DNA from: Lachnospiraceae bacterium
Lineage (GTDB): Bacteria; Bacillota_A; Clostridia; Lachnospirales; Lachnospiraceae
Reading direction: 5' to 3'
DNA length: 5,658 nucleotides
Assembly (NCBI GenBank): GCA_017652545.1
Contig: JAGCAV010000119.1
Span: forward strand, 1 to 5,658
Positions 1 through 4,878 of this stretch are shown one piece after another. Positions within the stretch are counted from its first letter, which is position 1, and each line of letters starts with the position of its first letter. The notes under the pieces are model-generated. The model was not told the origin of the DNA. It saw nothing but the letters and a program-made list of their open reading frames with translations, and searched no databases. Both the position numbers and the translations under genes were made by a program.

Positions 1-1
1 C

Positions 2-439
2 GGGCATCCGGTCGTAACCGGAGCTGTTTTTACCGGCGCAACGATGGGCGCCGTCATGTGCATGTTCGCGTGCAGCTGCCATGGCGCACATCCGCGGACA
101 GTGTTTCCTGTCATGATCGGGTATGGGATCGCCTCGCTGCTTCCGCTGGCAGTCTGTGCGGCAGGCATTACCGGTGCGCCGAACTGGACGCTGACGACAC
201 AGGCCATGCTGGTTGGGCTGTGCTTTGCCAGCGGTCTTGCTCCGCTGACCGGCCGGTTCGGATTTTTCGCGGGGGTGCTTGCCGGTGCGCTGCATGCCGC
301 GCTCGTCATGAGCGTACCGCTGCTGCACGGCGGTTTCTGCCTGTATAACGGCGGTTTCACGGCCGGTATCGTATGTTTCGTGCTGGCGCCTGTGCTGGAG
401 GAATATCAAACAAAAAGAGAGGAGATCCGGCAGAAATGA
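2..439 (+). CDS. DUF1576-family integral membrane protein, C-terminal part (5' end outside window)
   Basis: The reading frame is open from the window's left edge, so only the last 145 residues are seen; the first visible Met (position 44) lies inside a conserved stretch and is unlikely to be the start. The visible part is very hydrophobic, with about four membrane segments separated by small turns rich in Gly, Ala and Pro. Landmarks are GHPVVTGA at the edge, HPRTVFPVMIG, a GLAPLTGRFG turn and the LHGGFCLYNGGFTAGIV segment near the end, followed by a short charged cytosolic-looking tail. The LHGG..LYN.GF..GIV pattern is what I associate with DUF1576, a family of multi-pass proteins of unknown function common in Firmicutes. 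The assignment is by recall of the pattern, not by a search. The stop codon overlaps the start of the rhomboid gene (ATGA), implying one transcript and coupled translation. No substrate or transport role can be given. Confidence 0.8.
   Translation, partial: GHPVVTGAVFTGATMGAVMCMFACSCHGAHPRTVFPVMIGYGIASLLPLAVCAAGITGAPNWTLTTQAMLVGLCFASGLAPLTGRFGFFAGVLAGALHAALVMSVPLLHGGFCLYNGGFTAGIVCFVLAPVLEEYQTKREEIRQK
421..424 (+). promoter_or_regulatory. Ribosome binding site of the rhomboid gene
   Basis: GGAG lies within a purine-rich run (AGAGAGGAGA) 11 bases before the ATG at 436, a slightly long spacing. It sits inside the last codons of the upstream membrane-protein gene. It supports the start at 436 rather than the in-frame ATG at 373, whose extra 21 residues are polar and lie fully inside the upstream gene. 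Confidence 0.6.
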
Positions 440-1005
440 AGAGACATTTAAAGATCGTAATCAACGCCCCGGTCGTGATCGTGTTTACAGCACTCATGTT
501 CGCCGCCACACTGTCCGGCGTTCTGACAGGAGGCCAGAGCACAAGACTGCTTTTTACGACTTACCGGTCCTCGCTCCTGTCGCCGTTCACGTATCTGCGG
601 TTTTTCACCCATGTTCTGGGGCATAACGGATGGAAGCATTTTCTGGGAAACGCCTCCTACATCCTCCTGCTCGGACCGATGCTGGAAGAGAAGTACGGAT
701 CCGCAGGACTGATCAAGGTCATTCTGATCACTGCGGCAGTCACGGGACTGATCAGCTTTTTCCTGTTTCCGGGGGTGGCGCTCTGCGGTGCCAGCGGCGT
801 GGTGTTTGCAATGATCCTGTTGACTTCTTTCACCGGCTTCCGCGCCGGGGAAATTCCGCTGACCTTCCTTCTGATCGCCGTGATCTACATCGGGCAGCAG
901 GTCTTTGAAGGCGCTTTCGTCAAAGACAACGTCTCCCAGCTGTCCCACATCATCGGCGGCATCGTCGGATCCGTGATCGGATACACATGGAACCGCAACC
1001 GGTAA
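436..1005 (+). CDS. Rhomboid family intramembrane serine protease
   Basis: A 189-residue polytopic membrane protein with the full rhomboid signature. HFLGN at residues 68-72 gives the conserved His and Asn that help form the oxyanion hole. GASG at 118-121 carries the catalytic Ser120, and SHIIGG at 170-175 carries the catalytic His171, so the Ser-His dyad is intact and the enzyme is probably active. The hydrophobic segments fit the compact six-helix bacterial core with no extra soluble domain: N-terminal helix about 10-30, the L1 loop region about 40-65, then helices around 70-82, 90-112, 117-134, 140-157 and 169-186. Rhomboids cleave transmembrane segments of partner proteins inside the bilayer; the substrate here is unknown. 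The start at 436 overlaps the stop of the DUF1576 gene, so that protein is a natural candidate partner or substrate, but this is only inference. The gene is followed by convergent genes with no clear plus-strand terminator. Confidence 0.92.
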   Translation: MKRHLKIVINAPVVIVFTALMFAATLSGVLTGGQSTRLLFTTYRSSLLSPFTYLRFFTHVLGHNGWKHFLGNASYILLLGPMLEEKYGSAGLIKVILITAAVTGLISFFLFPGVALCGASGVVFAMILLTSFTGFRAGEIPLTFLLIAVIYIGQQVFEGAFVKDNVSQLSHIIGGIVGSVIGYTWNRNR

Positions 1006-1023
1006 CCGGAGACCTCCTTATGC

Positions 1024-1058
1024 AAAAAAAGCGTCTGACATGCAGAAAGCCAAGACGC
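1024..1058 (-). terminator. Probable rho-independent terminator of the adhE-kinase operon
   Basis: Read on the minus strand, GCGTCT (1053-1058) pairs with AGACGC (1031-1036) across a 16-base loop and is followed at once by seven T (1024-1030). This is the usual arrangement of an intrinsic terminator, placed about 245 bp past the kinase stop. The same AGACGC arm can instead pair within a 15-bp stem (14 of 15 matched) with 1112-1126, which also ends on the T run, so two mutually exclusive terminator hairpins are possible. Confidence 0.6.
1031..1051 (-). repeat. Partial third copy of the intergenic repeat
   Basis: On the minus strand this 21-base segment matches the plus-strand segment 1106-1126 at 18 of 21 positions (hand alignment). 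It is therefore a third, shorter member of the family that forms the two arms at 1101-1187 and 1211-1291. Its far end runs straight into the T tract of the terminator, so the repeat supplies one arm of that hairpin. The match is short and could partly be chance. Confidence 0.45.
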
Positions 1059-1100
1059 AAAACAGTAATCTATTTCTCAATACATTCAGATATAAACAGC

Positions 1101-1291
1101 CGTCAGGTTTGCTGCATTTCAGACGCAGACAATTCCGAAAGGAACGAAGCTGAGATACATGGCTTACAAAGATTAGGATCCGGGATAAGAGCGTGTCGTA
1201 TATGCGCGAATATCCCGGATCCTTAATCGTAGTTAGCCATTAGCTCAGCGCAGTGGTTCGGGTCTGCGTCGAAATACAGCAAACCGGATGG
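1101..1291. repeat. Long imperfect inverted duplication between convergent genes
   Basis: The plus strand at 1101-1187 aligns along its length with the minus strand at 1291-1211. The best-matched pieces are GGTTTGCTG(C/T)ATTTC followed by GACGCAGAC (1106-1130 against 1285-1262, one substitution and one indel). Next come GCTGAG with ATGGCT, and finally a perfect 13-base core AGGATCCGGGATA (1175-1187 against 1211-1223), which extends by four more pairs past a one-base bulge to 1171 and 1228. The unpaired centre is only 23 bases (1188-1210). Transcribed from either side, it would fold as one long, interrupted hairpin. The arms differ by several substitutions and indels, so this is an old duplication or a mobile repeat rather than a recent copying error. 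No T run follows the core stem, so it is not a standard terminator, although it may help separate the convergent transcripts. I do not recognise it as a named repeat family. Confidence 0.75.
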
Positions 1292-1301
1292 CGTCCCATA
1301 T

Positions 1302-2051
1302 TTATTGGTATTCCGCCACGCTGATCCATTTCTCCAGCAGTTCTTTCTCCGCCTCTTTATGCTTTGAAAGCTGCGCTGCAGCCACAATGGGCATCCAGGT
1401 CTGTACATACTGGATCGCCATGTCCGCTTTCCTGCAGAATGTCTTTAAATAGATTTCTGCCTTTTCGGGATCTTCCAGGGAAAAACGCATGTATGTGATG
1501 GCGGCGTCGGCACCGGCATTGCCCGAGCTCGCATGCGCCCAGTCCAGGATGCAGTAGGAGCCGTCTTCCCGGATCAGTACGTTGGAGGGGACAAAATCGC
1601 CGTGGCAGAGCCTGGTATGGCGCTTCATGCCGTGGATGCGCTGCAGCAGCTCATAACGGGTGCTGGCGTCGATCTCGGTCATGGAGTTGATGGTTTCCTC
1701 CAGCTTATACCGGGTGTTGCGCAGCTTCGGCACTTTGTGCTGACACACTTCGATCTGGATATCCACCAGCTTTTCGATATATTCGGCGGTCTTCTCCGGG
1801 TTCTCCTGCATCAGCTGCTCCAGTGTTTTTCCGGACACATATTCCATGGAGAGTGCCCAGCCTCCGTTTTTGGGTGTGACGGAAATAATATGCGGCACCT
1901 GTACGCCTGCTTCCTCCACACAGGTGTGAATGTATGCTTCGTTGAACACGTTCGACTTGGGATGGGACGGTGAAAATTCCTTGACGATCACATTGCCTTC
2001 CCGATAGACAGTCTTATAGGATTTCTCCTCGATAATTTCTCTGTTTTCCAT
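1302..2051 (-). CDS. Aminoglycoside phosphotransferase/choline kinase-like small-molecule kinase
   Basis: A 249-residue soluble protein with the kinase-like fold of the APH/choline-kinase group. Lys24 in VIVKEF is the likely ATP-contacting lysine and Glu38 in NEAYIH a candidate partner. MEYVSG (69-74) is the hinge between lobes. HGDFVPSN (150-157) is the catalytic loop, with Asp152 as catalytic base and Asn157 as metal ligand, and ILDWAHA (168-174) carries the metal-binding Asp170. All key residues are present, so it should be active. The substrate cannot be read from the sequence: the family phosphorylates aminoglycosides, choline, homoserine, sugars and other small molecules, and remote relatives phosphorylate proteins. 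It is slightly shorter than most resistance APH enzymes, so a housekeeping role is more likely than antibiotic resistance. It starts 22 bp after the adhE stop, on the same strand and with no terminator between, so it is probably co-expressed with adhE. The stop at 1302-1304 borders the intergenic inverted repeat. Confidence 0.85.
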   Translation of the reverse strand: MENREIIEEKSYKTVYREGNVIVKEFSPSHPKSNVFNEAYIHTCVEEAGVQVPHIISVTPKNGGWALSMEYVSGKTLEQLMQENPEKTAEYIEKLVDIQIEVCQHKVPKLRNTRYKLEETINSMTEIDASTRYELLQRIHGMKRHTRLCHGDFVPSNVLIREDGSYCILDWAHASSGNAGADAAITYMRFSLEDPEKAEIYLKTFCRKADMAIQYVQTWMPIVAAAQLSKHKEAEKELLEKWISVAEYQ

Positions 2052-2056
2052 GGGGA

Positions 2057-2064
2057 CCTCCTTT
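2057..2064 (-). promoter_or_regulatory. Ribosome binding site of the kinase gene
   Basis: AAAGGAGG on the minus strand, five bases before the ATG at 2051, is a near-perfect Shine-Dalgarno sequence. It occupies the 22-bp gap after the adhE stop. It fixes the start and suggests strong, independent translation within the shared transcript. Confidence 0.85.
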
Positions 2065-2073
2065 GGTCTGATT

Positions 2074-4686
2074 TTACAGCAGAGCCGCTTCTTTTGTATC
2101 TTTTCCGTAATAAGCCATCAGATACAGTTCTTTGATCTCGCTCATCAGCGGATAGCGCGGGTTGGCGCCGGTGCACTGGTCATTGAAGGCGTTTTCGGTC
2201 ATCTCGTCCAGCGTGGCCAGGAAATCTTCTTCCTTGATTCCCCACTCCCGGATGGAAGAAGGAATGCCAATGGTCTTCTTCAGATCTTCCAGCCGGTCGA
2301 TGAGCAGGTCGAAGGTCTCCTCGTCATTTTTGCCGGCCAGGCCGTTGTAGCGCGCCACATCGCAGTAACGTTCCAGCGTGTGCGGATATTCATACTGCGG
2401 GAAGGTACCCATCTTCGTGGGAACGGGGTTCGCATTGTAACGCATGACATAGGTCAAAAGCAGCGCGTTGGCGACGCCGTGCGGAATGTGATGGTACGCG
2501 CCGAGCTTGTGCGCCATACTGTGGTTGATCCCCAGAAATGCGTTGGCAAATGCCTCGCCGGCCAGCGTGGAAGCCAGGGCCATATGTTCCCTCGCTTTGG
2601 GATCCTTCGCGCCGTTCTCATAGGCAGAGGGAAGATTGTCAAAGACCAGCTTTGTCGCCTTCAGGGCAATTCCGTCTGTCATATCGGAGGCCATCACCGA
2701 AACATACGCTTCCAGGGCGTGCGTCATTACGTCAATACCGGATGCGCTGGTCAGGCCTTTGGGCTGGTTCATCATGTTATTGACATCGACGATCGCCATA
2801 TCGGGCATCAGCTCATAATCAGCCAGCGGCCATTTGGTGCCGGTGGCGGCGTCAGTGATGATGGCGAACGGCGTCACCTCGGAGCCGGTACCGGAGGAGG
2901 TGGGGATCGCTACGAAGTAGGCTTTTTTACCCATCTCCGGGAAGGTGTAGATCCGCTTGCGGATATCCATGAAATCCATGGCCATATCGTCAAAGTTTAC
3001 GCCCGGATGCTCGTACATGACCCACATGATCTTGGCTGCGTCCATAGCGGATCCGCCGCCCAGGGCTATGATGCAGTCCGGTGCGAAGGCGGTCATCTGC
3101 TTTGTGCCTTCCAGGGCGCACTGCAGGGTGGGATCGGGTGCGACATCGTAAAAGCAGGCGTGTACAATGCCCATCCCGTCCAGTTTTTCCTCAATGGGTT
3201 TTACATATCCGTTCTTATACAGGAAGGTATCGGTCACAATGAAGCATCTCTTCTTGTGCATGACGGTCCCCAGCTCGTCCAGAGCCACGGGCATGCATCC
3301 TCTCTTGAAATAAACCTTTTCCGGCAGGCGCAGCCACAGCATATTTTCTCTCCTCTCCGCAACCGTCTTTACATTCAGCAGGTCCATCACGCCCACATTG
3401 TGGGAGATGGAGTTTCCGCCCCAGGATCCGCAGCCCAGCGTCAGGGACGGGGTCAGCTTAAAGTTATAGATATCGCCGATGGCGCCCTGGGAGGACGGCA
3501 TGTTGATGACGATACGGCAGGTATGCATCCGTTTTGCATGTTCCGCCATCTTTTCTTTCTCGTCTGTGTTGATGAACAGGGAAGCAGTATGGCCGGGACC
3601 GCCGTCCGCGACGAGCTGTTCCGCCGTACGCAGTGCCTCTTCAAAGGTATCGGCTTTATACATTGCCAGTACGGGGGAGAGCTTTTCATGCGCGAAAGGC
3701 TCGGAAATGTCCGTGCTCTCTACTTCGCCGATCAGGATCTTTGTTTTTTCCGGTACATCCACGCCTGCCATTTTTGCAATGGTATGGGCTTTCTGTCCGA
3801 CGATCTTCGCGTTGACGCTGCCGTTGATGATCACGGTCTGTCCGACCTTCGCGATCTCGTCTCCCTGCAGGAAATAGCAGCCGCGTGCGGCAAACTCAGC
3901 CTTCACGGCGTCATAAACATCTGAAAGGACGGTGACAGACTGCTCTGACGCGCAGATCATGCCGTTGTCAAATGTTTTGGAATGGATAATGGAGCTGACC
4001 GCCATTTTAATGTCTGCAGTGCTGTCGATGATCACCGGGGTATTGCCCGCGCCTACGCCCAGCGCCGGTTTGCCGGAGGAATAGGCTGCCCGTACCATGC
4101 CCGGGCCGCCGGTCGCCAGAATACAGTCGCTCTCTTTCATGACGAGATTTGTCATTTCCAGGGACGGCTCGTCGATCCAGCCGATGATGTTTTCGGGAGC
4201 GCCGGCAGCGACAGCAGCCTCATATACGATGCGGGCTGCTTCAATGGTGCACCCCTTCGCCCTGGGATGCGGGCTGATGATGATGGCGTTCCGTGTCTTC
4301 AGGCAGAGCAGTGTTTTGAAGATGGCTGTCGAAGTCGGATTCGTAGTGGGGATCACAGCGGCGATCAGGCCGATGGGAGCGGCGATCTTTTTCACGCCGA
4401 ACGCTTCGTCCTCCTCCAGGACTCCGCAGGTCTTCGTGTTGCGGTACTTGTTGTATATATATTCTGCGGCATAGTGATTTTTGATGACTTTGTCTTCTGC
4501 TACGCCCATACCGGTTTCGCCAACAGCCATCTTTGCAAGCGGGATACGTGCCTTGTTGGCCGCCATGGCCGCTGCCCTGAAGATTGCATCCACCTGTTCC
4601 TGGGTATAGGAAGCAAATGTTTCCTGCGCTCTGCGCATCAGTGCAAGCGCGTCTTTCAGTTCATTCACATTTGTGATCTTGTTCAT
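2074..4686 (-). CDS. adhE: Bifunctional acetaldehyde-CoA/alcohol dehydrogenase
   Basis: The 870-residue product reduces acetyl-CoA to acetaldehyde and then to ethanol, using two NADH; it is the main ethanol and NADH-recycling enzyme of fermentative anaerobes and is cytosolic. The N-terminal part (about 1-440) is a CoA-acylating aldehyde dehydrogenase with PTTNPTST (113-120), VGAGNTP (211-217) and the catalytic Cys245 in NGMICASEQ. After a short linker, the C-terminal part (about 455-870) is an iron-dependent alcohol dehydrogenase. It has the NAD-binding ALGGGSAMDAAK (541-552), PTSSGTGSEVTPF (595-607) and the four expected iron ligands Asp652, His656, His722 and His736, each one position off the E. 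coli AdhE numbering. Length is normal for the family, both active sites look intact, and such proteins usually form helical filaments (spirosomes). The start at 4686 is preferred over the in-frame ATG at 4719, because a ribosome binding site precedes only the former and the longer start overlaps the operator. A Rex-type operator lies upstream. Confidence 0.97.
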   Translation of the reverse strand: MNKITNVNELKDALALMRRAQETFASYTQEQVDAIFRAAAMAANKARIPLAKMAVGETGMGVAEDKVIKNHYAAEYIYNKYRNTKTCGVLEEDEAFGVKKIAAPIGLIAAVIPTTNPTSTAIFKTLLCLKTRNAIIISPHPRAKGCTIEAARIVYEAAVAAGAPENIIGWIDEPSLEMTNLVMKESDCILATGGPGMVRAAYSSGKPALGVGAGNTPVIIDSTADIKMAVSSIIHSKTFDNGMICASEQSVTVLSDVYDAVKAEFAARGCYFLQGDEIAKVGQTVIINGSVNAKIVGQKAHTIAKMAGVDVPEKTKILIGEVESTDISEPFAHEKLSPVLAMYKADTFEEALRTAEQLVADGGPGHTASLFINTDEKEKMAEHAKRMHTCRIVINMPSSQGAIGDIYNFKLTPSLTLGCGSWGGNSISHNVGVMDLLNVKTVAERRENMLWLRLPEKVYFKRGCMPVALDELGTVMHKKRCFIVTDTFLYKNGYVKPIEEKLDGMGIVHACFYDVAPDPTLQCALEGTKQMTAFAPDCIIALGGGSAMDAAKIMWVMYEHPGVNFDDMAMDFMDIRKRIYTFPEMGKKAYFVAIPTSSGTGSEVTPFAIITDAATGTKWPLADYELMPDMAIVDVNNMMNQPKGLTSASGIDVMTHALEAYVSVMASDMTDGIALKATKLVFDNLPSAYENGAKDPKAREHMALASTLAGEAFANAFLGINHSMAHKLGAYHHIPHGVANALLLTYVMRYNANPVPTKMGTFPQYEYPHTLERYCDVARYNGLAGKNDEETFDLLIDRLEDLKKTIGIPSSIREWGIKEEDFLATLDEMTENAFNDQCTGANPRYPLMSEIKELYLMAYYGKDTKEAALL

Positions 4687-4690
4687 CGGA

Positions 4691-4698
4691 TCTCCTTT
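4691..4698 (-). promoter_or_regulatory. Ribosome binding site that decides the adhE start
   Basis: AAAGGAGA on the minus strand lies four bases before the ATG at 4686; a second GGAGGA lies just upstream of it. The alternative in-frame ATG at 4719 is preceded only by AT-rich sequence and would add 11 residues that match no AdhE N-terminus I know. Confidence 0.8.
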
Positions 4699-4708
4699 CC
4701 TCCAGAGA

Positions 4709-4726
4709 TTGTTAAACATTTATCAA
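4709..4726 (-). promoter_or_regulatory. Rex-type redox operator upstream of adhE
   Basis: The plus strand reads TTGTTAA-ACAT-TTATCAA, which matches the clostridial Rex consensus TTGTTAA-N4-TTAACAA at 13 of 14 fixed positions. The symmetry extends outward to AGATTG...CAATCT (4706-4729). It lies just downstream of the adhE -10 box, roughly +8 to +25 of the predicted start site, where a bound repressor would block transcription. Rex binds DNA when NADH/NAD+ is low and lets go when NADH rises; adhE is a classic Rex target in Clostridia. The rex gene itself is not in the window. Confidence 0.82.
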
Positions 4727-4739
4727 TCTTGTTTCTTTT

Positions 4740-4768
4740 ATACTATGCCTTTCTGAAGGTTTTGTCAA
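4740..4768 (-). promoter_or_regulatory. Predicted sigma-A type promoter of adhE
   Basis: On the minus strand there is a perfect -35 box TTGACA (4763-4768), a 17-base spacer and a -10 box TAGTAT (4740-4745, 4 of 6). The predicted start near 4733 gives a leader of about 47 bases that contains the Rex-type dyad and the ribosome binding site. Confidence 0.7.
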
Positions 4769-4790
4769 GGTGTCTTTCATATGGTATTAT
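4762..4790 (+). promoter_or_regulatory. Predicted sigma-A type promoter of the divergent beta-helix gene
   Basis: The plus strand has TTGTCA (4762-4767, 5 of 6), a 17-base spacer and TATTAT (4785-4790, 5 of 6). The predicted start near 4797 leaves a leader of about 80 bases before the ATG at 4879. The -35 box overlaps that of adhE on the other strand by five of six bases. Confidence 0.6.
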
Positions 4791-4878
4791 AAAAAAGACG
4801 GAAATTAATTTCATACGGGGATGACGCAGGGAAACAAAGCTTTATGCCGCACAGGAAAAGCGGTGGAACGGAGTATTT

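Larger units (their letters stand above)
1006..1301. other. Convergent intergenic region without a convincing gene
   Basis: These 296 bp lie between the 3' ends of the rhomboid gene and the kinase gene. Apart from the terminator-like hairpin and the inverted duplication, I see nothing here. Short open frames exist on both strands, but none has a ribosome binding site with a credible start. The plus-strand frame 987-1226 begins inside the rhomboid gene and has no protein-like composition. Confidence 0.7.

Noticed and set aside
373..435. Longer start of the rhomboid protein at ATG 373
   Set aside because: It would add 21 polar residues encoded wholly inside the upstream gene, while the ATG at 436 has a ribosome binding site and forms the usual ATGA overlap.
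448..948. 166-codon minus-strand frame opposite the rhomboid gene
   Set aside because: It is antisense to a gene with an intact catalytic dyad, and its low-complexity Gln/Arg/Glu-rich translation is typical of a shadow frame.
987..1226. 79-codon frame on the + strand after the rhomboid gene
   Set aside because: It begins inside the rhomboid gene, has no good ribosome binding site, and crosses the terminator hairpin and one repeat arm. The peptide has no protein-like pattern.
1236..1265. tRNA-like TTAGCTCAGC followed by GGTTCGGGTC
   Set aside because: The D-arm-like and T-arm-like pieces are almost adjacent, with no room for an anticodon arm and no acceptor stem. The sequence is explained by the inverted duplication.
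2050..3924. Open reading frame of 624 codons on the + strand, antisense to adhE
   Set aside because: It lies wholly opposite a complete, well-conserved AdhE. Its translation is rich in His, Gly and Arg as expected from reversed codons, and it shows no family motif.
4687..4719. Longer adhE start at ATG 4719
   Set aside because: It has no ribosome binding site, it would place the start codon inside the Rex-type dyad, and the extra 11 residues do not resemble AdhE N-termini.
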